DNA of 64,000 nt from Pelobates cultripes (lineage: Eukaryota; Chordata; Amphibia; Anura; Pelobatidae), in assembly GCA_933207985.1 (NCBI GenBank), contig OW240912.1, forward strand, positions 204,103,866 through 204,167,865, written 5' to 3'. The position numbers and the translations under genes are program-made. The notes below the pieces were generated by a model. It searched no databases. It was not told the origin of the DNA and was given only the letters and a program-made list of their open reading frames with translations. Of this stretch, positions 11,135 to 21,541 are shown in pieces; position 1 is the first letter of the stretch, and each line of letters opens with the position of its first letter.

Positions 11135-11220
11135 ATGTCATGAAATAGTACTTTGCCGAGAGGGTAAGACATACTAAGAAAAGCCTTCCTACGAATGTAA
11201 AGGGATTTGGAAATACTTAG
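11135..11220 (+). mobile_element. Decayed CR1/L2-like LINE fragment
   Basis: ATAGTACTTTGCCGAGAGGGT and AAAAGCCTTCCTACGAATG correspond, with many changes, to ATTACTTTACTGAGAGGGT and AATAGCCTTCCAGCTGCAG at 8868-8914. Only this short piece is recognisable. Confidence 0.55.
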
Positions 11221-12634
11221 GGTGTGCAATGCCAAAAAACAAATTTAATATTGTTGGATAAGCTTTCAAATGAATACGTACAATGATAGGTAGGTCACAC
11301 TTCTGAATGTCTTAAAAAGATATGCACAAAACACAAAATAGTGTAATAAAGTCTATATAAATGAGTAGTAGAGAATTTGAGTTAAGGACTCACAAGCCTA
11401 GAGCCAAATGTATGTGGCTCTCATAGATGTCGCCTTGGGACTATTTCAAGGATGTCCCCCTCCTATTACCACGTGGCTGGATAGCTGTTCCCACTTGACT
11501 TGAAGGGATTCCAAAGAAGATCCAATGTGGAATAATTAAACAAAGTTGTTTATTCACAAAAATAATTAAAAATATAGTCTCCCTTATAATCTCCCTCATT
11601 GGTACAAATACGTCTGATTCGAAGGAATTGTCCTTTAGGTGCATTATTCAGCCACGGTCTGTGGTGGCAACTAGATTTCTCAATATATCCGTTTGCATCT
11701 ACCTCTTTGAAGAAGTTCTTTGTTCTAATTTGTGCATCTTGTATAAAAATCTGGAGGTCTAAAAATTGGATTTCCGTCTGACTTTGGGATGTTGTTAGTA
11801 AAATTCCCCACTTGTTGTCATTTAAAAAAAGTTTAAAACCTTTATGATATAATCATTCTTTATTGCTTATCGCTTTACTCATAGACCTTTATTATTTGAA
11901 TGGTGACCAAGGACAAAGAATTCAGTTTTTTACCAGCATGCAACAAAATATAGCCTTGAGAAGTCAGTGAACGAACACAGTCAGTAAGGATGGATGTACT
12001 TTTCAACCAACACTCTGCACATTATTATTACAATGCCGTGCATTATCTGTACAAATGGTAGAGAAACATGTTAGACTCGGTTTCTAACATCAGGGATAGG
12101 TGCTATAGCAACTGTATCAGGCATGGTCTCACTTCCATTATCCTTGCTTTATTCTGCCTTAAAGCAAAGTCCTGTCTACCCCAAGCAAAAGAAATTAATT
12201 GGAAAAAAAATTTTTTTTTAAATTCTTGAAAAGACAACCTGAGTCTTAAAAATGTTGCTAAATTGTATGGAGAGCACTGGTTAATTTAAGACACATGGCC
12301 AACCTATATAAGAGAGCAACACGAAATCCCTGTATTTGAATGTTACGCTTATTTTTACAGCATTTTCACTTCAGGCTTAGGAATAAAAGGATTACTGTAA
12401 TAAAAGGATTACTGTAACAGAATGGCACAGTCCCTGATCATGGTCTTACAGTGATCAGCTGTCAGCCATACAGACTGATTGCTAGACTGTTAGCCAGTAT
12501 CTTCTCAAATAACAGATCTACCATGATACCATGATATATTGATATTGTGGTTGAATCTTTATTAAAAGGCTCAGTGATGGGGGTAGATTTCTGGTGGGGC
12601 TGGATGCTGAACAGCAACACAAAGCAGTAGCCCT
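11221..12634. other. No feature recognised
   Basis: About 1.4 kb of unassigned AT-rich sequence. AAAAGGATTACTGTAA occurs twice in tandem near 12385-12420. The two open frames at 11441-11781 overlap on opposite strands and look like chance. Confidence 0.45.
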
Positions 12635-12639
12635 TGTAA

Positions 12640-12786
12640 GAATTTCCAATAGACGAACAGTGAGAATTCAAAGTGCATTTCAAATTCAAGATTAAAATAG
12701 CCAAACTGGAAGAATGATCTAAGTCAGATATAATACAGATGACAACTCTGGCCTTAAATTTAATTCTCAATTTAGTGAATAGCCCT
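12640..12786. mobile_element. Palindromic MITE (CTATTCACTAAA family), copy 1
   Basis: The right end TTTAGTGAATAGCCCTG (12771-12787) is shared with the element at 27664-27840. The interior reads GTGAGAATTCAAAGTGCATT near 12660 and its approximate complement TTAAATTTAATTCTCAATTT near 12755. Similar elements are at 18188, 24002, 27664 and 31884. Confidence 0.55.
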
Positions 12787-12896
12787 GCAAAGGTTGTGTA
12801 ATCAGCTCTGTCTTTGAGATCTGAGCACAATTATACATTTGTGTCAATAGTACATTGGTGCAATATCACATTGGAATCGCGTAGCCCAGGTTGATA

Positions 12897-13449
12897 TTAA
12901 AGGGATACCATAGTCACCAAAATAACTTTAGCTTAATGAAGCAGTTTTAATGTATAGATCATGCCCCTGCAGTCTCACGGCTCAATTGTCTGCCATTTAG
13001 GAGTTTAATCACTTTGTTTATACAACCATAGTCACACCTCCCTGCATGTGACTTACACAGCCTTCCTAAACACTTTCTGTAAAGAGTTATCTAATGTTTA
13101 TACCTCCTTTATTGCAAATTTTGTTTAATATAACATTTTTTTATTTCATGTTTTGTTAATGGCATGCTAGACCCTGCAGTCATGTGTGTAATTTAAGTTC
13201 AATATACAGAGCAGGAGATAAAAACTTTTAAAGTAAGTTTCATCTTATTGAAAGTGAAGCAATCTTTTTATGCAGGCTGTGTGAGTCACAGCCAGGGGAG
13301 GTGTGGCTAGGGCTGCACAAACAGAAACAAAAGTGGTTTAACTCATAAATAACTGTGAATTGAGCTGTGAGACTGCATGGGGCATGATCTATACACTAAA
13401 ACTGCTTTATTAAGCTAAAGTTGTTTTGGTGGCTATAGTGTCCCTTTAA
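12897..13449 (+). mobile_element. T2-like MITE with very long terminal inverted repeats
   Basis: TTAA at 12897-12900 and 13446-13449. The left arm begins TTAAAGGGATACCATAGTCA and continues through ATCATGCCCCTGCAGTCTCA. The right arm read in reverse complement begins TTAAAGGGACACTATAGCCA and contains ATCATGCCCCATGCAGTCTC. The arms stay alignable for roughly 170-190 bp each, out of 553 bp. A left-arm-only relative is at 33854-34033. Transcribed, it would form a long hairpin. It has no coding capacity. Confidence 0.85.
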
Positions 13450-14130
13450 GCAGGTTATATTTTATGATTTTGATGGAGCTGTGGTTACGGCTCGGTACAT
13501 GCCACTCAAGTTATTTACAGCAAGCCATTTATTTGTTTTCTTATGTGTGAAGGCTTGAAGCACAGACACATTTAGAATGCCACTGAAAGCTGTTGCATTA
13601 AGATATCCCTTCACAGAAACTCAGGAGCCAAGACAAACCATCACAAACAGCCCAGACCACTATTTTTCCATCCAAAAAGCTTTAAACACAAATCCTAGTA
13701 TTTGCTAAATTGATAGGTGACTAGTCAGAAAATGTGTGGATACTATAAAGCAGAATGACGGTGAGTTTTTTCTTCATGTACAAAATGTGCTATTGCATAT
13801 AGTGATATTAGACTTCTGTTCCACCGAAACCTATTTTATTTCCAGCTAATAGTTTCTATGCTGACGTTGCTTGCATAGACTGTAGTATGTGTTGCAACTA
13901 AAGACCCGTGATTCGTATCATGCTTTGGGTATTGAAATGCAGCACTTGTTTGTTCTGTTTTGTGAGGTTATGTAGATTTTTACTTTGTTACAGAGCAGTT
14001 TTTTTTTTTAGACTTTTCCACTTCATAACTTGCAATGAACTGAGGCATATATAGCATAACTTGCAACGAACTGAGGCACATATAGCAAAGGCAGAAATTT
14101 GACATACTGACTCGGCAGATTGCTTCCCAT
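13450..14130. other. No feature recognised
   Basis: Contains a short tandem duplication near 14022-14086 (CTTGCAATGAACTGAGGCA and CTTGCAACGAACTGAGGCA, about 33 bp apart). Otherwise unassigned. Confidence 0.5.
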
Positions 14131-14232
14131 AAATGTGAAGGCTTGGCCTGCAGTTGTGGGAGGGGCATGTTACCTACTTAAACCCCCTCCTCACCTTCCT
14201 CAGTCCCGTTTCGTTTTGGCGATTTGCATGTC
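14131..14232 (+). repeat. A1 split direct repeat (left end)
   Basis: Starts AAATGTGAAGGCTTGGCCTG and ends GATTTGCATGTC. It differs from A2 at one position (CAGTCCCG against CAGTCCTG). It marks the outer left end of the element. Confidence 0.85.
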
Positions 14233-15102
14233 GGGTCGTCATTCTTCTCCTTTCCTGTTCCTCGTGGCTTCATTGTCCTGGCCTGCCGTTTCCCGCTGCT
14301 CGTTGGTCCGCGGTCCTCCTGGGCTCTGCTCTGGTAGTCCAAACTTCGGGTCTCCTTTTTTTTTGTTTGCAAGTTTTTCTTGGGTCTCTTGGGGAGAGGG
14401 AGGGGGGCGGGGGGCGCGCGTCTCTGCTGGCGGCTCAGCTTGCCGCGTCTCTCTTTCAGGCGTCCTTGGCTGTCAGCCCCCTCGCTGCCGGCGGCACTGT
14501 CGCAAGTTTTGTATCTGCACTCACCGGCGGCCGCGCAAGCGTTGTGTCGGGTGCAGTCCTGGGTTGAGGTAGGTAGGTATGGAAGAGTCCTTAAATCAGA
14601 TTTTAGGCTGGCCCTGCCAGGCAAATATCTCTGGCAACTATTTTGTTACACAGTACAGACTCACAGACAAGGTAATAGAGTTACTATACCCCCATCTTCC
14701 AATACGGTTTTAAAACAGGTAGCAATATATCGGTAGCACTCTGCAAGTTTAATTCATTGGCATATTTATTTTCTAGAATCCATACTGGAGCCATTTCAGA
14801 TTATATTTTTATTTAATATCCAGCTACCCAAGAGGGATTACCCAGATTACAGGTATTTCCAAAACATCTGGAGCCTATAGTATCTATTTTCAGTGAGAAA
14901 TCTTTTTCTCTCCTATGCCTTAAGTGGCTTCTGTGAGATCATTTGCCGTGCCTTTTAATTCACTGAAGCAGCGACAAGGAGAAAGTTTGTGGGGGTTTGT
15001 TTCCTAAACCAAGCTTTGCAGATAATGGAGGGAAACTGCATATATTTACGTTTCACTCTTTTCGTGTCCCTGAGGATAAGCTCGGTTAGATGGCACATGT
15101 CG

Positions 15103-15139
<37 letters not shown>

Positions 15140-15300
15140 ATTTTTTTTTCCTTTTCCCTAATTTTACCATGCGTGCTTCCATATCAGCCTTTACACCTGG
15201 ACTCCGACGGGCTCACTCTGCCCTCCAGTCGCGGTTGCCACTACGTTCTTTCTCGTTCCCCGCCCCCTTTTCTCTTCTTTCACACAGTACATCCTCTCTC
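14233..15300 (+). other. Interior of the YR element, left part, with a (TA)n run
   Basis: GC-rich and pyrimidine-rich to about 14575, with overlapping open frames on both strands (14120-14572, 14154-14567, 14178-14624). These are a by-product of composition. A (TA)n run sits at 15104-15136. No reverse-transcriptase motif was seen. Confidence 0.55.
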
Positions 15301-16320
15301 TCACTCTTTGCCCTCCCCTCTTAGTTAGCTGTTGCTGGCTGTCAGGGTCCTAGGTGTCCACTAGCTGTAATTCCCCTGGCTCCTTTGCCTAGGTTAGTGG
15401 TCCCGCGAGGCCAACACCCATCCTCGCACTCTGAGGTACTACGCCCCTCGGGCCAACTCATAGTTAGTCGCCTCGCACTGCAGCATAGAGAGGGCCTCAC
15501 CTGTCACTCCCACTCTATCTTATGTTTAACTGTCACCGAGAGGCCGACACCCCGCCACAACGTTCAGTGGCCACGCTATCCCCTCGGGCCAACTCATAGA
15601 TAGAGCCTCTCACGCCGCTTGGCATCTAGCAGGGCCTCACCTGTCACCAAACCTAGTTTTTAATTGTTTCGCCTTTTGGCATTAGCTAGTATGCCAGCGC
15701 TCACACACACTCGCACTGGGTCTCGTGACCCCCATGGGGTTTACACCACCACAGTTTTCTGTTACCTACTGCCGAGCTTGCTCCTTTCAGCCTGTCTACC
15801 TCGTCTCTGTCATGCTTACTCTAATGTCGGTTACGGTCGGCACTGCGGTTTTCCTCGTTCACCCTCACGGTTTCAATGCACGTTTCAGCATATCTGTCCT
15901 CTCTCACACTGCCTTCCCTCCCCTCTTAGTTAGCTGTGGCTGGCTGTCAGGGTCCTAGGTGTCTACTAGTTTGTAATTCCCCCCTGGCTTCTTCGCCTTA
16001 GGTTAGTGGTCCCGCGAGGCCAACACCCATCCTCATACTCGGAGGTACTACGCCCCCTCGGGCCAAATCATAGTTAGTCGCCTCGCATCGTGGCATAGGG
16101 AGGGCCTCACCTGTCACTCCCATTCTATCTTATGCTACAAGTCACCGAGAGGCCAGCACCCCGCCACAACGTTCAGTGGCCACGTTCTCCCCTCGGGCCA
16201 ACTCATAGATAGAGCCTCTCACGCCGCTTGGCATCTAGCAGGGCCTCACCTGTCACCAAACCTAGTTTTTAATTGTTTTGCCTTTTGGCATTAGCTAGTA
16301 TGCCAGCACGCACGCACACT
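15301..16320 (+). repeat. Two tandem about 609-bp GC-rich repeats inside the YR element
   Basis: The block from TTAGTTAGCTGTTGCTGGCT (15321) to GCATTAGCTAGTATGCCAGC (about 15699) recurs 605-609 bp later, ending near 16308. Within each unit a smaller block with CCTCGGGCCAACTCATAG occurs twice, at 15446 and 15582, and at 16054 and 16190, 136 bp apart each time. Each is followed by GGGCCTCACCTGTCAC. Indels and substitutions separate the copies, so the duplication is not very recent. Confidence 0.8.
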
Positions 16321-16650
16321 CTTTCACGCTCACGCGCTTTTTGGGTCGCTTGGGCGCGGTTCTTAGTCTCCGCTGCAAGCCGTGGTATTTTTTATTTTAC
16401 TTATTTATTTATTTATTTTCGTCCGGGCTCTCTGGCTGGGTCTGGTTCTCATCTCCCTGTGGAGTTTCGGCTACGCCTACCTTATTTTCAGGTCCTGGGC
16501 GCTTCCTCGCTTACTGCGGTTCTCGAGAGTCAGCTTATTCCCCCCCCTCACGGCAGCCTTCCGGTACAGCTGTTCTCTCAGTGTCTGTCCACCTACACGG
16601 GTGACGCTGCTGTCGGCTATGGGGCGGTGTTGGATGGCAGGTTGGGGTAA
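16273..16650 (+). pseudogene. Possible RNase H remnant of a DIRS-type pol
   Basis: The open frame ends with GDAAVGYGAVLDGRLG (16600-16647) and a stop. DIRS-group RNase H domains carry a DAA...GxGAV motif of this look. The sequence after the stop does not continue in frame, and the first two thirds of the frame (low-complexity FYFTYLFIYF region from TTTA repeats) is not pol-like. The assignment is tentative and rests on one short motif in the right context. Confidence 0.35.
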
Positions 16651-17672
16651 CTGGCATCTGCCGCTTTGGCTGGATCTGAACCAGTCTTCCCACACATCTT
16701 TCGTACGATCAGTCCTGTGATGTGGCCCTGCCGATGGCCTCTCCCGCAGCCGCTACTATTCCCCGCGTTTCTGGGCTTGCTCGGGGGCTGCCAGCCTTGT
16801 AAGCTCGTGGTTGCCATCTTTCACGTCTGGCTCTCGTCTTTCTAGCGCTCGCGGTGCATGTGTTCGGACCTTCTTCCCCTGCGAGGCTCCTGTCTCACAT
16901 ATAACATTTACTGTTTCGGTTGATAGGTTGTCCGTGATTAACTTTCGCTTCTTTTTGCCACCTCTTACTTGCATCAACTCTACCTATCCAGTCTACAACT
17001 TCACATGTTGTACAGGTTTCTAGTCACACGCAGTTTCATGTCATCATACTAGTTTATTACCATACTCAAGGGTTCAGGTTATGGGAATGTTAAATCTCCT
17101 GATTTCCCATCATCATCCAAGTTTTTGCAATCACTACCAGACCTATTTAATACTTGTCATCACGACCGGGCATCAATTTTCAATGTGGGGCGATATCTGC
17201 TTGATCCAGGGATAAATCGGACTGCCATTCTGGGGTCAAGAAGGAATTTTTCCCTAGCTTGTTGCAAATTGGAAAGCGCATCAATCTGGGTTTTTTGCCT
17301 TCTTTTTATTCACAGTTGTGAAGTAGGCCGGAATTGGGGGATGCTGGTCTTTTTCAGCTAGGTATCTATGTAGTCCAGTTGTCAAGACGCTATACAGTTT
17401 CTCGTGGTCCCACATATTTCCCACAGTCACCACGTCATCTTGCAGCATTGTCTCAGGAAATCTCACCTATTCATGCAGTCTATTGATTACCTTCTCTCCC
17501 TCACACTTAGTCTACGCTAGATGGCCATCATGTTTTTATATTCCTTACCCTCCCTTGCACAAGTTAGAGGGCCGTTCAAAGCACCGGGCACCTAATTACT
17601 CGCTTAGCTGTTACCATACAGTTAGGCTATATATTATAGGTTGTTGATTGCTTTTAAACAGGTATCCTTTTT
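16651..17672 (+). other. Interior of the YR element, right part
   Basis: Unassigned. The segment 17190-17345 encodes AILGSRRNFSLACCKLE, GFFAF-like sequence in one frame, which resembles a block I have seen as a dispersed vertebrate repeat. I cannot say whether it belongs to this element or was inserted. Confidence 0.45.
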
Positions 17673-17782
17673 GCCCTCTTTTATTACAGGCCTACCACGA
17701 CGTCGGTTCCGGCACACCACAACCGACTTATTCCCCCCTTTATTTTATATTTCCTTCACGGCCTTATTTGCCCCTCACACAA
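17673..17782 (+). repeat. B1 split direct repeat
   Basis: Starts GCCCTCTTTTATTACAGGCC and ends CCCCTCACACAA. It is the same length as B2 (110 bp). It overlaps the AA dinucleotide at the start of A2, forming the internal B1/A2 junction. Confidence 0.85.
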
Positions 17783-17882
17783 ATGTGAAGGCTTGGCCTG
17801 CAGTTGTGGGAGGGGCATGTTACCTACTTAAACCCCCTCCTCACCTTCCTCAGTCCTGTTTCGTTTTGGCGATTTGCATGTC
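17781..17882 (+). repeat. A2 split direct repeat
   Basis: Second copy of the left-end sequence, directly abutting B1. Together B1/A2 reproduces the junction expected in a circular intermediate. Confidence 0.85.
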
Positions 17883-17925
17883 CCCACCCTCCACTCCCTT
17901 TATTTATATCACACCTCATGGGTGG

Positions 17926-18035
17926 GCCCTCTTTTATTACAGGCCTACCACGACGTCGGTTCCGGCACACCACAACCGACTTATTCCCCCCTTTATTTTA
18001 TATTTCCTTCACGGCCTTATTTGCCCCTCACACAA
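17926..18035 (+). repeat. B2 split direct repeat (right end)
   Basis: Ends CCCCTCACACAA followed by host TTATAG, and marks the outer right end. It is separated from A2 by about 43 bp. Confidence 0.85.
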
Positions 18036-18187
18036 TTATAGTTGCCAACATTTTAAAAACATTTTCAGGTACACTTTGCAGCACAGCTATCAATTACTAC
18101 CATACCTTGAAAATGTACCACACCCACTGCCACAAAGCTACGCCCACTATGTCCAACCCACATAATTAATCTACGTGCAGGGTCTAC

Positions 18188-18340
18188 TCAATAAAGCGAG
18201 AATCACAGGGAATTGAGATGGAAATTTTAAACTTAAGGCCAAAGTAGCCGAGTTGGAAAAATTCTCCCATTCAGCTGCACTATTTCGCCATAAAGTTTGA
18301 AATTCCTATCTCAATTCCCTGCAATTCTGTCTTTATTGCT
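18188..18340. mobile_element. Palindromic MITE (CTATTCACTAAA family), copy 2
   Basis: Left arm CAATAAAGCGAGAATCACAG and GGAATTGAGAT; right arm ATCTCAATTCCCTGCAATTC and TGTCTTTATTG. The centre AAGTAGCCGAGTTGGAAAA matches the centre of the other family members. Nearly the whole length is inverted repeat. Confidence 0.65.
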
Positions 18341-19266
18341 ACAGTATACAGGTATACAGTAATCACACAAGCTCACTGATACACTGGCTCAAAGACAGAC
18401 AAGTTCAGTGACACAAAACACAAACTCACTGATACACATTCCCTGCCTTCCACAAAGCAAGTTTGTTATTAGATTTACGTTGAGTAATAACTCAGCTCAG
18501 CTGGTGAGGAGGAAGCAGAATGCAACAAAACATAATTTTCCTGCACACAAATCACCTGTCGCTAAATGGAAGTGTCCTCATTGAGCATGTTAACCCCTCA
18601 CTCCCACGCTGCTTAGCGTGACTATAATATTGCAAGGCCAGGCTTCTGTCACTTGGTTTGTGGCGCCTGCAGGAAGGGGGCGGCAGGATTTTGCAATCCT
18701 AATTTATGCAAATTGTCTTGCAGCAGCAATCACTCTGAGCATAGTGCCATCCCATTCAAGGAGTCCCCCTGGGACCAGGGAATATACCATGATCTCTAAT
18801 GGACTGTCTTTTTGCTACTTAGACATAATAATAAAAGGACAGCGATTGGCTGGAGTCAGATCAGCAGTCAGATCATTTTAAACTCATTTCTCATTGGCTG
18901 TGCTACACTATGCAGTTATGGTGGCGGGAAGAAAGCTGTTAAATCTTATTTTTTTAGACTCAAAACTAAAGAAATTTGAATGGGGAGAAAACACAGAGTG
19001 AACATGAGGCCAAAACCTAAACTGTGTTGGTGTCTTTAATAGGAATGAGGATACACAATTTGGCAGCTCAATCTAACATAAATGGGATTGATCTGCAGCA
19101 GAGTAAGATGCACTATTTACAGTTTTGGTTAACTGTTATTGAGTCCTGTGTACAGGGTTAACATTAATTTAAATCATCTTTGCTAGTCTAATTAAGTAGC
19201 AGAGATTGTCTTATTCTGCAATGTTATTGTTAGTGAATATGCTTACTTCAGCAGCTTGGTTGGATT
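18341..19266. other. No feature recognised
   Basis: Contains short direct repeats of CTCACTGATACAC near 18377-18440. Otherwise unassigned. The 87-codon frame at 18618-18881 has no recognisable domain. Confidence 0.45.
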
Positions 19267-19334
19267 TTAACCCCTTAAGGACACATGACATGTGTGACAT
19301 GTCATGATTCCTTTTTATTCCAGATGTCTGGTCC

Positions 19335-20293
19335 TTAAAAGGACACTGTAGCAGGGATGTATTTACCACAAGGCAAACAAGGCATTTGCCTAGGGTGGCA
19401 CTTTCAGGGGGGGCGCCAAAAAATGCCACCCCAAGCTCCCAGACAAATGCCTTGTTTGACTTGTGTTCTGGGGCTGTCCACCTTACTGTGAGTGAGTGAG
19501 TGAGTGAGTGTAGCTGTCAGTGTGTGTCTGTGAGTGAGTGAAAGTGTGTGTGTCTTTCAGTGAGAATAGGTGTGCCTGTGAGTGTGTGTCAGTGTGTGTA
19601 TGTCATTTTATGTGTATTTGAGAGTGTGTGCCTGTAAGTGAGTGGGTGTGTCAGTGTGTGTCTGTCAGTGAAAATGTGTGTTGGTTAAACAGTGTGTGCG
19701 TATGACTGTTTGTGTGTGCCAATGACAGTGTATATCAGTGCATGTATTAGATGCAAGTATTAGATTTTGGTGGTGCCCGAATTTAGTCATGCCTAGGGCA
19801 GCACAAATCCAAAATACACCACTGCACTGTAGTCACTATAAGCATTTCATCTCTTTGAATTGGTTATAGTGCCTGGAGTGCCCTGGCACTGTCCCTCCAT
19901 TCAGTGTTGCACCATGTTCGTGCAGTATGCCACAAAATAAGAGTCCCTGGCCACCCACAGTCCGGCCCCTTCAGTATGTGTAGCTAAGGTAGAGATTACA
20001 CACTTCCTTGTTGTCATACCCATTCATACCGTCAGTTGGAACTCTGACAGGCTAAAAGCAGTCAGCTGACACTCTCAGCCAATCACAGCTGCCTATTGCT
20101 GCTCAGGCTAATACTTCCTTATTAGCCAAAGCAGCACAGAGGGGATGGATTGCCGGGGACTCTTGTTTAGCATTAAAACATTAAAAGTTTAAAAACTTTT
20201 AATGCTGAAAGAAATTATGGTACCAGGGGACTCCAGACACTATAACCAGTTAAATGAGATGAAGCAGATACAGTGCCTACGGTGTCCCTTTAA
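19335..20293 (+). mobile_element. T2-like MITE nested in the short MITE, itself interrupted
   Basis: TTAA at 19335-19338 and 20290-20293 flank an element starting AAGGACACTGTAG and ending GTGTCCCTT. An uninterrupted relative is at 24404-24877 and shares the interior (ATTTCATCTCTTTGAATTGG; GGCAGTCAGCTGAC). Here it is split at 19351 by a hAT-type element. Removing that insert and one copy of its 8-bp duplication restores collinearity with the relative. Confidence 0.85.
19352..19824 (+). mobile_element. hAT-type MITE, copy 1, perfect 8-bp target duplication
   Basis: CACTGTAG at 19344-19351 and 19825-19832 flank a 473-bp insert. Its ends are CAGGGATGTATTTACC and, in reverse complement, CAGTGGTGTATTTTGG. 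The 8-bp duplication with CAGxGxTGTA ends is typical of hAT transposons. The middle is a GTGA/GTGT-rich minisatellite (about 19489-19735). There is no transposase. An almost identical inverted copy lies at 21542-22027. Confidence 0.9.
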
Positions 20294-20301
20294 GGAGTTA
20301 A

Positions 20302-21533
20302 ATGTTTTTCTATCAACAACCACATTTTTGTTCAACCATGGATGAGCTGAAAAGAAAACTTGTGAATTGGCTTCACTAGCTATCAGAATTGCAAACAAAA
20401 GATTAACATAGCCCAAAATGCATCCTCTAAAGCAAACAAGTATGTGTGTATATATGATAGTATACTTGTTCCACAGTGGAGCTGTTGTATCTTTTCTCTT
20501 TTCTCTTTTCTTGATAAGACTCATTGTTGGTCTGATATCTCGAGTTAGATTTCCATCAGCCTTTCCTTTTTGTTTGTTATGTGCACATCAAGTAAGATGC
20601 TGTTAATCACACAAGTAAACACAGGACAGGCTTGTGTCTAACAGAGCCCAGTGGTAGAAATGATCATTTGCAGGGTTATTGAGTCTCTCTCAGAAAGTAA
20701 ATGGTTCTCATTAAAAAATGTAAAGATCCTGTTTTCAAAAGATAAAAAAAAAAAAATGTAAAAAATTGCGATACTTGCTGTTTCTATTTACATTTGATGC
20801 AGGCTAGATTATGGCAGCCAGAACAATTTCTGTTTTACTTGTATCCATAAAAATAGTGAGTAAAGTACTTTATTTCATGTGCATTATTATTGACTATTTT
20901 GAATAAGGACATTATGTTACTGCTTGTCTTATAGAAGAGATCCATTAGTGTGTATCCATAATAGAGTTATCTAAATCACTGTTTATTTCCTCAGAATTAT
21001 GGTTCATAGACGAAGAATGTCTTTTATTTACACGACAAAGTAAGAAAGTATATTTTTGAAGGAAAACAAAATATTGAGAAAACATTGAGAAAATTGTGTT
21101 CCTTAAACCTGTCAATTCTAGACTAGGGAAGACTCGGCAGAAAGTCCAAGGAGTGGACTCTTGAACAGGGCAACCACCCTGCACCTCTTGTTAAGTCTCT
21201 GATTTCACCATTTTTGCAACCAGGTCTGCAGATGTTATCAGGCACCGACGTAGTTTAGTGTCTATTCCAAAACCGGTAGCCTGGGAATAATCCACATACA
21301 GACCAGACACACAATGACAAAACTTGAAGCAGGCCAGGGCACAGCATGAACTTTAAGTTGGGCTTAACAAGGAACCAGAAACCTCTAATATTCACCGCAA
21401 GTGATAGCCAGGAATCTAGATGCAAGAATCTTGAATCTGTCATCTGGGATGCAGGACTGGAGTACATCTCGAGCAATCACAGAAAAAAAACATTTCAAAA
21501 TGGAAACTAGAATGGTTGGCGAATTGGAATAGG
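20302..21533. other. No feature recognised
   Basis: Unassigned, with an A run at 20747-20755. This is the spacer between the two opposite hAT-type copies. The open frames 20240-20524 and 20945-21184 lack domain character. Confidence 0.45.
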
Positions 21534-21541
21534 AATACACA

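Larger units (their letters stand above)
14131..18035 (+). mobile_element. Tyrosine-recombinase retrotransposon (PAT/Ngaro/DIRS-like), non-autonomous
   Basis: The repeat order is A1 (14131-14232), interior, B1 (17673-17782), A2 (17781-17882), B2 (17926-18035). A1 and A2 are both 102 bp and differ at one base; B1 and B2 are both 110 bp. This split-direct-repeat order is the hallmark of PAT/Ngaro elements, which integrate by a tyrosine recombinase from a circle and make no target duplication. Joining the B2 end to the A1 start would recreate exactly the B1/A2 junction CACACAAATGTG. The interior (about 3.4 kb) holds GC-rich tandem repeats and no intact reverse transcriptase or recombinase frame. 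The copy would need enzymes in trans or is dead. Confidence 0.8.
19267..20301. mobile_element. Short palindromic TTAA MITE split by a nested insertion
   Basis: TTAA at 19267-19270 begins TTAACCCCTTAAGGACACATG. The left part runs to GGTCCTTAA at 19338 and the final part AAGGAGTTAA is at 20292-20301. Joining the two gives a copy like 28217-28289. The gap between is filled by a T2-like MITE that used the internal TTAA. Confidence 0.8.

Noticed and set aside
14120..14736. Overlapping open frames of 118-150 codons on both strands
   Set aside because: They lie in the GC-rich part of the split-repeat retrotransposon, overlap each other in several frames, and carry no domain motif. Stop-codon scarcity from base composition explains them.
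15301..16320. CRISPR-like or satellite array
   Set aside because: Only two large units with two sub-blocks each, no regular short repeat and spacer pattern, and a eukaryotic transposon context.
16341..16720. Three overlapping plus-strand frames with hydrophobic YLFIYLF stretches as membrane proteins
   Set aside because: The hydrophobic part comes from a TTTA simple repeat read in three frames.
18377..18445. Short CTCACTGATACAC direct repeats as a regulatory array
   Set aside because: Only two or three imperfect copies in a CA-rich stretch, better explained as decayed simple sequence.
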